A program made the position numbers and the translations under genes. Shown piece by piece: positions 33,071-44,182 of a DNA stretch of 64,000 bases; position 1 is the first letter of the stretch, and each line of letters opens with the position of its first letter. Source of the stretch: Saussurea involucrata (taxonomy: Eukaryota; Streptophyta; Magnoliopsida; Asterales; Asteraceae). The notes under the pieces were generated by a model. That model saw nothing but the letters and a program-made list of their open reading frames with translations. It was not told the origin of the DNA and ran no database searches. The DNA is taken from the NCBI GenBank assembly GCA_033807775.1, contig CM066315.1, positions 57,256,820-57,320,819 on the forward strand, in the 5' to 3' direction.

Positions 33071-36000
33071 ATGTCTGCGAGAACTTTGAGAAGTAGGTCG
33101 ATTCCGATCGTGGAGGAGGTATCGAATGAAGACACTACGCCGCAATAGAAAGTTGTGCGAGTTGAGGAGTTGATGGAGGATGGACCCGTGGAACCTCTAA
33201 GAGCGGCGGCCACTGGTGGGAGAGGTAGAGGCCGCGGGAGGGGTAGAGGAACGATACCGAGAAAGGCCGTTACTGAGGTGGGGGCGGCAACCACTAAGGG
33301 CAAGGGAAAGAAAAAGAAAGCGCCGGTCAGGCGTAAGGCAAAGAGTGTGGAGGAACCGGAGGTACAGGAAATATCGGAACATGAGAGTTCGGCGCCGGTA
33401 AAGAAAGCAAAAGCTAAGAAAGGACGTCATGCTGACGCCGCTCCGGCTTTTGTGACTGAAGAGAAGTTCACAAAAGAAATGGTTAAGCTACAAAAGACCC
33501 TTCAAGCAGTGTTAGACAACTAGAACAAGACTACGTCTGGGGAAGGAACCAAGAGAAGTGCAGGGAAAAAGACTGAGGAAGGTAGTGTACCGCGGACTGA
33601 AATAGGAAACAACTTGGTGACCACCCCGATTGTTTCTTCTGAACCAAAAGCAGTTAAAGGGTGCTCGTTCAAAACCTTCGCTTCGTGCAAACCTCCAACG
33701 TTCAACGGAGAGCGCAATCCTGTTCTAGCTTTGAAATGGGTTCGTGAAATGGAGTTAGTATTCGATACTAGCAAATGCGCCGAGGAGGATAAAGTGCTTT
33801 TTGCAATGTCAATGATGAAGTCTGAGGCCATCTATTGGTGGGATGTTGAGACAGGAGGTAAGGGATCGGAGGTAGCAAGGGGTATGTCGTGGGAATCTTT
33901 TGTTAAGAGGTCCAGAGCACAGTTTTGTCCTTTGGCGGCAGTTAAAAAGTTGGAGGAGGAATTTTTGGGGTTAGAGCAAGGAACCATGCCAGTTCAGGAA
34001 TACACTTCGAAGTTCATCGAGAAGGCCCGGTTTGCTGAGTTGTACGTGCCTACAGAGGAAAGACGGATAGAGAGATACATCTATGGGTTAAAGAGCAGCA
34101 TAAGGGAGTTGGTGCAGGTGAAAGATCCGTCTACTTTTCAGGCTGCGGTAGATACTGCGGAACTTACTGAGAAGGAGAAGACCAGGCAGATGACCGGAAG
34201 AGTCGGAGACAAGCGTAAGTGGGACGGGCCGAGTCGAGACAGTAAGAGGCCGAATGCAGCCAGACCAAATCTGCGGGTGGGGTCTAAGTCAGTGGAGAGA
34301 CCATGTGCAAAGTGTAACAAAATGCACCGGGGAGAATGTTGGGCTGAAAAGGAGGGATGTTATAAGTGTGGGAAAGTGGGGCATCTAGCTCGAGATTGTC
34401 GCAACCCGAGGACCTGTTATCAGTGCGGGTTGTCGGGTCATGTCAAGTGGGATTGCCCGCAATTACAGAAAGGTTATGCTGGGGGTGAAGGTGGTAGTAG
34501 CGGAGGAAGGAGTAATGAGAAGAAAGTAGAGCCGGCCCGCGCCAGAGCAAGGGCTTTCCACATGTCGGCTGAAGAGGCGGAGAACACGCCTGATGTGGTA
34601 ACAGGTACCTTTCCTATAGACTCAATTTTTGCTAAAGTGTTGTTTGATTCGGGGGCCAACCGTTCGTTCGTGTCGCCCAGTCTTATTCAAAAATTGCAAG
34701 TGAAACCCAAGAGGTTGAACTTTGGGTTTGAAGTAGAGATAGCAGATGATAGTCGAGTCTGGGTGAAGGAGGTGTATGAGGGTTGTAACATAGACGTGGA
34801 TGGTCACTTATTTCCATTAAGGTTGTATCCTATGGGAATGGGGGAGTTTGATGTAGTCCTAGGGATGGACTGGTTAGCGGAAAACGACGCTAGCATAGTT
34901 TGTAATAAGAAGTTGATCCGTATCGCTTTGCCTGATAAGAAAGAAGTGGTAATTTACGGAGATCAACAGATTAGGAAGTCGTGTTTGATTTCGTTGATGA
35001 GAGCTAGGCGGTGTTTGGGAAAGGGATGTCTGGGGTATTTAGCTTACGTGCTAGATGCTAAGAAGGAGAAGAAGAGCGTAGTGGATGTCCCAGTAGTGAG
35101 TGAGTACCCGGAGGTGTTTCCGGATGATTTGACAAGTCTACCTCCAGATCGTCAAGTGGAGTTCAGAATAGAACTGTTACCTGGTGCGGCACCGATTGCA
35201 CGTGCGCCATATCGGTTAGCACCAGCGGAGATGAAAGAGATGATGACTCAATTGCAGGAATTGTTCGACAAAGGGTTTTATTCGTCCGAGCACGTCGCCT
35301 TGGGGAGCACCGGTACTCTTTGTTAAAAATAAAGACGGATCGATGCGAATGTGCATAGATTACCGTGAGTTCAACAAAGTGACTGTGAAGAACAAGTATC
35401 CACTTCTGAGGATCGATGACCTCTTCGACCAGTTACAAGGTGCGAGTTATTTCTCGAAGATAGACTTGAGACCGGGTTATCATCAATTGAAGGTGAGAGA
35501 AGAAGATGTGCCGAATACGGCTTTCCGTACGAGATATAGACATTATGAGTTCTTAGTCATGCCCTTCGGGTTGACTAATGCGCCAGCGGTGTTCATGGAT
35601 TTGATGAACCGGGTGTGTAACTCATTGTTGGATAAGTGCGTGATCGTCTTCATTGACGATATCTTAATCTATTCTCGTACCCGAGAGGACCACGAGAGGC
35701 ACCTTCGCGCAGCACTGGAATTGCTTAAGCGTGAGAAGTTATATGCGAAGTTTTCGAAGTGCGAGTTTTGGTTAAGAGAAGTTCAGTTTTTGGGTCATGT
35801 GGTGTCGGCGAACGACATCAAGGTAGATCATGCTAAAATTGAAGCCATTAAAGATTGGGAGGCGCCAAGAACCCCATCGGAGGTGAGAAGCTTTCTCGGC
35901 TTAGCAGGTTATTACCGGAAGTTTATTCAAGACTTCTCTCGGATAGCTTCGCCACTGACCTCTTTGACAAGGAAGAACGTCAAATTCGTGTTGGCTGAAG

Positions 36001-37937
36001 CACAGGAATCTGCGTTTGAGAAGTTGAAAGAAAGTTTTAGCAGTGCTCCGATTCTGTCATTACCTAATGGATCGGAGGGATTCGTGGTATACAGTGACGC
36101 TTCTAAGCTTGGACTGGGGTGTGTGCTGATGCAGAACGGGAAGGTAATTGCCTACGCTTCTCGACAGTTGAAGGATCACGAAAAGAACTACCCCACCCAT
36201 GACATGGAGTTAGCGGCGGTGGTGTTCGCTATGAAAATCTGGCGACATTACTTATATGGAGTAAGGTGTCAGATTTACACCGATCACAAAAGTCTGAAGC
36301 ATATGTTTGATCAGAAGGAGTTAAATATGAGACAAAGGAGATGGATGGAACTATTGAACGATTATGACTGCGAGATTCTTTACCACCCGGGTAAAGCTAA
36401 TGTAGTGGCTGATGCGCTGAGTCGGAAAGAACGGGGAGAACAGACCAACGTCGTGGCTTTCAGAGTTGAGGCAACCTCGAACCTCCTTGAGGAAATTAAG
36501 AAACTTCAGGAGGAAGCGTTGCTAGAGGAGAACTTAAAGAGCGAAAGAGTGGTCGGAGTTACATCGTTGTTCGAAGTCAACAATGGTGGGCTGAAGTGTA
36601 TGAAAGAACGAGTGTGGGTTCCTAAGCTGGGCAATCTGAGAGTAAGCATCTTAGAAGAAGCACACAAGTCACGGTATTCCATACACCCGGGAACGAATAA
36701 GATGTATCGAGACTTGAGACAGTCTTACTGGTGGCCGGGGATGAAGAAGGATATCGCTCATTTTGTGGAGCGGTGCGTGACATGTTTGAAGGTTAAAGCA
36801 GAACATCAGCGACCATATGGGGAACTCCAGTCTACAGTAATACCAGTGTGGAAGTGGGATAATATTACCATGGATTTCGTCACAAAGTTACCGAGGACTC
36901 CGAAGGGTAATGCTGCAATTTGGGTGATTGTAGATATTCTCACCAAGTCAGCGCATTTCTTACCCATTAAGGAGTCGGATTCTTTGGAGAAGTTAGCCCG
37001 ATTGTATATTAATGAGATAGTGTCTAGGCACGGAGTGCCGCGATCCATAGTGTTTGACCGTGATAGTCGGTTCACGTCAGCATTTTGGAGGAGTTTACAA
37101 CGGGAGTTAGGATCGCAACTAAAGTTAAGCACGACCTATCATCCTCAAACGGATGGTCAGAATGAGAGAACCATTCAAACGTTAGAGGATATGCTTCGGG
37201 CGTGCGTTATCGACTTTAAGGGGTCGTGGGAGGTGCATCTACCGTTGATAGAATTCTCCTATAATAATAGTTACCACGCAAACATCCAAGCGGCGCCATT
37301 TGAAGCCTTGTATGGACGAAAGTGGCGTACGCCGTTGTGTTGGAATGAGGTAGGAGAAAGGCAGTTGGTCGGACCGGAAATTGTACAACTAACGGCGGAT
37401 AAGATTGAAGTAATCCGTGAAAGGATGAGAATCGCGCAAGATCGTCAAAGAAAATATGCAAATAGGAGAAGAAAACCAATTGAATTTCAAGGGGGAGACA
37501 AAGTTATGCTAAAGGTCTCGCCTTGGAAAGGAGTGGTGCGTTTTGGGAAGAAAAGGAAGTTGAGGCCGAGATACGTTGGGCCTTTTGTTATCATCGAGCG
37601 AGTTGACGCGGTAGCTTACAAGTTAGATTTGCCAGAAGAGTTGAGAAGGATTCATCCGACCTTTCATGTGTCAAACCTGGAGAAGTGTTTGGCAGAGGCC
37701 GATGTGGCTATTCCGTTAGAAGATGTCAACATTGACGAGAAATTGATGTACGAGGAAGAGCCAATCGAAATCGTAGACAGTAAAGTACGAAAGACGAGGA
37801 ACAAGGAAGTTCGTTTAGTGAAAGTTCAATGGAGGTATCACAAGGGATGAGAAGCAACGTGGGAAGTAGAATCTGATATGAAGTCCAGGTACCCTCACCT
37901 TTTTGAAAACGAAATTCCGGGGACGGAATTCTTTTGA
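33071..37937 (+). pseudogene. Gypsy gag-pol polyprotein with chromodomain, four lesions
   Basis: In its intact family relatives this is a single gag-pol polyprotein. Domains in order: basic N terminus; capsid region (about 33690-34180); two CCHC knuckles, CYKCGKVGHLARDC and CYQCGLSGHVKWDC (34357-34460); aspartic protease with FDSGANRSF; reverse transcriptase with FIDDILIYS; RNase H starting VYSDASKLGLG; integrase with an HHCC finger and CHROMO-like tail ending near the PPT. Lesions: TAG at 33146-33148 and 33521-33523, a one-base insertion near 35277 that shifts the frame, and TGA at 37848-37850 inside the C-terminal chromodomain-like region. These make it non-functional. The clade (Tekay) is inferred from the LTR, primer site and C terminus. 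Confidence 0.92.
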
Positions 37938-38362
37938 GGGGGGAATGTTGTAACAACCAGGACTAGTTTTGGAAAGATTTTAAAGTCTTGTGTCATGTTT
38001 TATTAAAAGTGGAAGAGTTTTAATGTTTTGTGGAAAGGTGTAATAAAACTGAAAATTGAGGGTGTAAGTTGTAAATAAGGGTTAGGGTGTGATAACCTAA
38101 TGATTGGGGGCACAAAACCCTAGGAGGACACCCCATTTGTTATTGTTGTCGACTGAAGTAGAAAGAAAAGAGAGAAAGAACAAGAAAGAGAAAGGGAGGA
38201 AGAAAGAAGAAAGAAGAAAGAAGAAAGAAGAAAGAAATTCCAGATTTTGGAGAGGAAAGGAAGGTGTTCTTCATTCTCAATCAAGCAGGTAATCTCTTCT
38301 TTTCATCTCTAATCTGTGGAATGTTGTTAAGATAGATATCTTTTGGGGTTTTTGTTAAAAGT

Positions 38363-38660
38363 TTTTCTTTTAAAGTGTATTGGGAATATAAACTAGAGAA
38401 TATTATATTAATATAATTTGTGTTAAAATCTCTAAAATAACAAAGCTGTTGGAGATGAATGTAATTCTTTTTAGAGATTTTAACATTTAATTCTCTATTT
38501 TAGAAAAATTATAGCAAACCTGTTGGAGATGCTCTTAGAGATTTCTCCAATAATCTCTATTTTAACAAACAAGATAGCAATGTTGTTGGAGAAGAATAGC
38601 AAACAAAACCTCATTTTTTTCTATTTTAGCAATGCTGTTGGAGATGCTCTAAGCAAATAA
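38363..38660. mobile_element. Cluster of degenerate GAGCATCTCCAAC-type MITE pieces
   Basis: TGTTGGAGATGAATGTAATTC, CTGTTGGAGATGCTCT and variants occur several times (about 38445, 38520, 38590 and 38635). The sequence is related to the MITE at 11379-11751. The array abuts the broken end of the gypsy 3' LTR, so the truncation may have happened through these elements. Confidence 0.5.
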
Positions 38661-39069
38661 GTCAAAAAAATAAGCAATCCCAACACCCCCTATCATTTTT
38701 GAACTTTTGCTTCGCTTCTTTCAAAATTCAGTTTCTTATTATAAATATATTCTATATTTTGATTAATTTATAAATTTATTAAATATTATAACAAAAATAA
38801 ATAATCATTAGAAATTTTTCGTCAAGACTATCAAAACGACATCGCAAAAATAAAATATGTACTTTTTCAATTTTTATTTTATCCCTTTTATATGTTATGT
38901 TTTTATTATTTAATATTTAATAAATTACATAAATTAATCAAACATAGAAAATGTATTAAAAATGCAATTTTTGAGAATCATCAAGTGAAATCTAAAGAGA
39001 ATAAAATATAATAACTAAAATTTAAAGAATGGATAAAAATGTAAATGAGACGTATTTGATGTTTAGAAG

Positions 39070-39290
39070 GGGGTGCTATTTGCACCAAAAAAGTCAACAT
39101 GATTACATGGTTTTCCTAAATTGTTATTTTTTTGATTTAAATATATATACATAGTTTTCATAAACTATTATTTTTTTGATTTAAAAATATATATATATAT
39201 ACATATATATATATATTATATTTATATATATATATATATATATTATTTATTTGTTATATATATATATATTAGAAATATAGAAATAGACGT
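39070..39290. repeat. Left terminal inverted repeat of the large MULE
   Basis: It begins GGGGTGCTATTTGCACC and passes into (AT)n DNA with TTATTTATTTGTTATATA and TTAGAAATATAGAAATA. The same words occur inverted at 55115-55433. AT-microsatellite length differs between the ends. Confidence 0.7.
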
Positions 39291-39378
39291 AAAATTCAAG
39301 TCATAATTCTCACACAACGATTTCATTGTTGCAATATTTCTTTCTGCAATATTTTGTGTTTGAGATACTACTGAAAAA

Positions 39379-41920
39379 ATGAGTTCATCTGTTGCAAAAG
39401 CTAAGCTATATTTCTGTTTTGATGGTGAATGGGTGCAAGATAACAATGAGTGGAATTTTGCTTATAAATCTAAGCATGGTGTAAAAGTGTCAGTAAACTA
39501 TACTTATCAAAAGTTTGTTGCATACGCCATGCAAAAATGTGGAATCAACTCTTCTGATGTTTGCAAGTTAGTGTTTAAAAATGGCGATGGGTCATTTGTG
39601 GATTTATCCAACGATGGGGATATCTCTACTTTTCTGAACCTTGCAGTCGATTCAGAAAGACCCCCATTACTCTTTGTGTATCCCGGCGTATCCGACGGTG
39701 ACGACGACGGTGAAGACGACGGTGACGACGACGGTGACGACGACGAAGATCTCCAAATAGAGCAACCTGATTCTCAACAACAACCACCACCACAACCACA
39801 CGAATGGCGTACTGCTGGAGTTGCTGATGACGAAACCCACGTTTTCAGAACGGGTAATTCTGAAATAGACAGATCAGACACCGATAATGATGAATATACC
39901 CCTAGTAGAAAATCATGTAGTCAGATAAATGATTTTTTTGATATGCCACCTATTCTTCCAGACTCCCATACCCAGACACAAACCTACGAACCTACACCTT
40001 ATATTCGCAGTGAAAGTTTAACAGTGTGTCAGATATTCGATTCGAAGGATCTCTTAGCAAGTCAGATCGGACTCAAGTTCTTGGAAGAGGGTTTCCAAAG
40101 TCGCGTGCGGGCATCTGACAAAAGCAAATACGTAGTTGAATGTGCTAGAGAAAAGTGTGAGTGGAGGTTGTACGCGATTCACACGGGTCCCAAAGGAGGG
40201 GCGATAATGATTAGAAAGTTGCACGACGTACACACTTGTACGAGGACGCAACTTAATCCCCACCACAAACAAGCCGACAAAAAGACTTTGGGTGCGATCC
40301 TGAAAAACAAATTTCTTGATGTTAGCAGGTCATTGCGTCCAAAGGACATCGTCCACGACGTTCACCGGCAGTTCGGCGTCACGATTGATTACCACCAAGC
40401 GTGGCGTGCGCGCTGCCATGCACTGTTTATGGTGAGAGGCACGTTCGAGGAGTCGTATGAACGACTCCCGACATATTTATATAATTTGCAGCTGCAGAAC
40501 CCTAGTACTGTCACGCAGCTACAGACCGATTCACGTGGACGGTTTGAGATGTGCTTCGTGGCCCTTGGACCCGCGGTACGTATTTTAACACGTCATATGT
40601 TTACACATTATAAACTATAACATTTACACATTATAAACTATAACATTTTAACCTATGTTTTTGCAGATCCGCACATTTCTGGCAAATCTACGTCGTGTCC
40701 TGATAATAGACGCAGCCCATTTAAAGGGCCGTTACTTGGGTATGATGTTCCTGGCGGTTGCCATGGACGGGGATAACTCCATCGTTCCAGTAGCTTTTGG
40801 CGTAGGCAAGTCTGAAACCGGGGACGAGTGGACTTGGTTTATGTCCATGTTGAGACAAGCTATCGGAGACCCGCAAGGGTTGGTGTTTATGTCTGACAGG
40901 GCTCCTTCCATAAGCGCCGCAATCTCTGCCGTGTACCCAAACGCCCCTCACGCCATATGCTGTCGACATTTGGAGATGAACGTCAAATCCAAGGACAAAC
41001 GTATTACCACCTACAAGGATGTCTATTGGGCGGCATGCAGAGCATATACGGATCGGGAGTTTAACAAGTACATGAACATGCTACGATACAGTGCCAAGGA
41101 AGCATCCAAAGTCTTTGACGATGCTGGACCGGAGAGGTGGTCCGCGGCCCATTTTCCTGGACAACGGTATGACATTCTAACCTCGAATAGTGCAAAGTCT
41201 GTGAATGCACTCTCCCGTTTTGCGCGTAGATGTCCGATTGTTAATCTTATGGACTACTTTCGGGCCTTTCAACAAGAGTGGTACCAAATTCAACGCCTAA
41301 AAGGAGCTGAGATGCAAAATGTACTCACACCAACGACGGAGAATATCGTTCAGTACAGGGCACGTCGTGCGGCGACATGGCCGGTAAGAGCAATCGGGTA
41401 TGGGAAGTACGAGGTGCATGATGACTATATTCATGCGATTGTGAATATGGAAGACCACCTTTGTTCGTGTCGCGAATGGGATAAATCTGGGTTACCGTGC
41501 GGCCATGCCATCGCTGCAACAAGATATATGAGTCGTACAGATTGCAGCGACTTGGCTGTACCTTTCTTCACGTCCGAATATTACCGGAAAACATACGTGG
41601 AGGTAATAAACCCAGCTGGACCCCCTGCAGCATGGGTGTATCCACCCGACCCGTTTCCACCATGCTATCCACCTTTAATGGATAAGAACAGGGCCGGGAG
41701 ACCGAGAAAGAACGACCGACGTCCATCACGTGGTGAAAGTTCGATACAACGAAGATGTACTCGGTGCCAATGCGTAGGAGACACTCGTGGAGAGTGTCCA
41801 AATCCCGCCCCTTCAACCGTGCCAATGAGACATTCTGTCAGTCACAACCCGGGCCCGTCACAGCTTGAACCATATGGAACAAACCCATATGATACTGTTG
41901 ATCTAAACACTGATTTGTAA
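39379..41920 (+). CDS. MuDR (mudrA)-like transposase
   Basis: Mutator-type transposase expected to bind the element's inverted ends and cut and paste DNA in the nucleus. Two exons, 39379-40575 and 40667-41920, with a 91-bp GT...AG intron; 816 aa, a normal mudrA length. Order: N-terminal MuDR/PB1-like region (about 1-100), acidic Asp/Gly and Gln/Pro linker (about 108-150), zinc-type DNA-binding domain (about 215-290, with YVVECAREKCEWRLYA and HTCTR), and MULE catalytic domain starting VLIIDAAHLKGRYLG. That domain has Asp in IDAAH and in MSDRAPS, followed by CCRHLEMN. A SWIM finger CSCREWDKSGLPCGHAI is followed by an AT-hook-like RAGRPRK and a CCHC-like knuckle CTRCQCVGDTRGECPNP. No stop or frameshift is seen, so it could be functional. 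It is the left gene of the large MULE. Confidence 0.92.
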
Positions 41921-42364
41921 ATGATATATATACACACACATACATATGCTTTTAAATGAACATTGATAACACATCTAGTTTGTAAATGATATATATATAT
42001 TCGTATTATATATTTATATATTTACACACATAAAGAAGAAAGGTTGATTGTTACCTTCAATTTTTCTTAGTATTTTCTTGACCTTGTTCTTGCATCCATG
42101 GCAGAGAATGTTCACAATTAACTATATATGCATTTGTAACAACAATCTAGGGTTTTTTTATTAGGTACGTACTACGTAGTGTAAAGACCCTTTTAACCAT
42201 TAGGGTTTTTATGGGGGTCTTTTTCAAGTTTTAACCATTAGGGTTTCAAGTTTTAACAAACAACAACACAGTAAAACAATACAAAAAACAAAAAAAATAC
42301 AAACAACAACACAGTAAAAAAAGTACAAAACAACAAAGTACTAAAGCAACACCCTTACCACCAC
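41921..42364. other. Convergent intergenic spacer of the MULE
   Basis: AT-rich DNA between the mudrA-like stop and the stop of the coiled-coil ORF. TTTTAACCATTAGGGTTT occurs twice (about 42194 and 42233). It is the shared 3' region of two convergent genes. Confidence 0.5.
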
Positions 42365-42688
42365 CTACTGAAAAATTGCTTTAGTTTGATCAATCCAACT
42401 TTGCTTGTCGCTTATCTTCGCTTGAAGAATTGTGAAGTCTTGCGTACAATGGTGAATTTCTTCTTTTTCTCGACGAATACGAGCCTCCCTATCTTTTATA
42501 TCCCCTTTCATCCTTTTGATCTCCTTTTCTTCCACTTCGATCCTTGTCAAGTGGACATTCTTCCTGGCGATAATCTGTTTCCACTCTTCTGTCAGTTGGT
42601 CTATCTCCTTTTCCTTTGCTGCTATCGCCTTCTGGAGTCTAGGTGGCATTCCTTCAGGTGTAGACGATGGGTTAGATGACGATGCCAT
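42365..42688 (-). CDS. Small coiled-coil protein of the large MULE
   Basis: A 107-aa frame from ATG at 42688 (MASSSNPSSTPEGMPP) to TGA-class stop next to 42365; upstream in-frame ATGs exist but add an unlikely hydrophobic leader. After a Ser/Pro-rich start it is one long charged helix with heptad character (residues about 20-105, rich in Lys, Glu, Arg, Ile). I do not recognise a family. It is convergent with the mudrA-like gene, the same layout as mudrA and mudrB in maize MuDR, but I see no sequence similarity to mudrB. A role as an accessory or regulatory protein of the element is an inference from position only. Upstream on its own strand lie about 200 bp before the Sirevirus insertion. Confidence 0.55.
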   Translation of the reverse strand: MASSSNPSSTPEGMPPRLQKAIAAKEKEIDQLTEEWKQIIARKNVHLTRIEVEEKEIKRMKGDIKDREARIRREKEEIHHCTQDFTILQAKISDKQSWIDQTKAIFQ

Positions 42689-42889
42689 TTGTTTACTGAT
42701 GAAAGAAAGCAAGTGAAAGAAAGCAAGATAGAAGGATGGAATGGTGTGAATTGTGAATTGCATATTACTGATATTTATGGATGAAATCTCAAACATGCAA
42801 ATGAATTTCAACCACAAATCGGTCTTCAAAGTACAATAATTGTGGAAAAAAACAGTAAAAGCATCAAGATTCGTCTAAGTATAGGGGCT

Positions 42890-44109
42890 TGTTGGTGCAA
42901 GTGTACCACATCTCTATATATTTTATATATTTATTTTGATGATTACAAACACACCGTATTATTGTTTTTCTAACAATTTTATCCAAGTGTGCAGTTAATT
43001 GGACAACATGAAGATTTTATCTGAAGAGTCCAAGACTGGTGTTTACGTCATCATATATCTCATAATAATAAACACCCTAAAATAATATACCACTTGGATA
43101 TTTCAAAAACCTAACCCAACACTATTTTTAAACTAAACTAAATCTTTGATTTAAATTAATTTAGAAATGTTTTGAATTTAAAATTGAATTATTTAATTTT
43201 AAGCCAAAAGAATAATTGTTGACTCTTTTGGAATAATGCAAAAAGAATTCAGATACTATTTTTAGCTATGGTCTTTCAACAATCGATGTGACTCCTCTCT
43301 GGCGCCGAGCTACTTTTTCAGGCGGTATACCGCGTGGTGTATGGCGGTATACCGCGGCTCTGTTACGTATGGCAGGTTCTTGCAGGTTGACCTTCCTGCT
43401 GTCAGCCACCTTTTTCAGGCGGTATACCGCGTGGTGTATGGCGGTATACCGCGGCTCTACTGCAAGTGCTGCAGGTTGCTTTTGCAGGTTGACTTCTTTA
43501 TGTCAGCTTTTTCTGGGCGGTATACCGCGCCCATATAGGCGGTATACCGCGGCACCCTCTCGACCGTTGCTGCTCCAAGTATATATACATGCAGCTTCTC
43601 ATCTCCATGCAACACAATACATATTGAAAAATCTATCTCTTGGAGAAATTACCAGCTACACCCATCACTTATTCAATATATTTTTTGAGTAATCAAACCC
43701 TCAAAGATCCAAGTGTTATACTTATACAAGAGTGATTAATATTGTGAGATATATTCTCTTGTAAGTATTTGAATAGTGTGAGTGATTCACGTTCTCGAGC
43801 AAAAGCAAGAGATTTTATTATCATTGTATCAAGGTTTGTGTTCTACCATAAAGAACACTTATAGTGAATCAGTGTGTCGAGAAGTGTCTCGGCAAGTGGA
43901 CTAGCCAGCCAGTTGGTGGTGAACCACTTTAAATCTCGGTGTCGGTATCAATATTCTCTACCCTTATCTCTTTATATTCCCGTTGTGCACTTAATTTTAT
44001 TTATATATTTGTTGTGCATGCAATATTTGTTGTTGATTTTGATAAGAGAATTTGTATTTGTGAAATATTTTTAAATACAACCTTTACCCCCCCTAAGGTT
44101 GTCCTAACA
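42890..44109 (+). repeat. Sirevirus 5' LTR with six GGCGGTATACCGC palindromes
   Basis: The 13-bp palindrome GGCGGTATACCGC starts at 43321, 43343, 43418, 43440, 43516 and 43538, in three pairs with about 22-bp spacing. A TATA-like AGTATATATACATGC follows at about 43577, so the palindromes sit in U3 just upstream of the presumed promoter. The poly-C tract lies near the LTR end (44086-44093). Confidence 0.93.
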
Positions 44110-44110
44110 A

Positions 44111-44124
44111 TTGGTATCAGAGCG
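44111..44124 (+). promoter_or_regulatory. Sirevirus primer-binding site
   Basis: TTGGTATCAGAGCG lies one base after the 5' LTR and pairs with the 3' end of initiator tRNA-Met. Confidence 0.85.
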
Positions 44125-44182
44125 GGTTGCAAGTTTCTTTAAAAATATTTGTGCTTTTTAAAAACTTGTTCTTGTATTTTAA

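Larger units (their letters stand above)
31177..38362 (+). mobile_element. Tekay-type Ty3/gypsy retrotransposon, decayed
   Basis: The 5' LTR (31177-32768, about 1592 bp) begins TGTAACAACC and ends GGTTGTTATA. A primer-binding site TGGTATCAGAGCC follows at 32771. A gag-pol region with chromodomain-like C terminus spans 33071-37937. A purine tract GAGGGGGGAATG lies just before the 3' LTR, which is truncated: only 37949-38362 remains of about 1.6 kb. The LTR carries an AG-rich block (31380-31460) and clustered GTCCGG words (31760-32010). With a truncated 3' LTR no target duplication can be tested. Coding damage is described in the pseudogene entry. Confidence 0.92.

Noticed and set aside
43288..43692. 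134-codon frame in the Sirevirus LTR
   Set aside because: It is present in both LTRs and its apparent repeats come from the palindromes. It lies upstream of the likely promoter.
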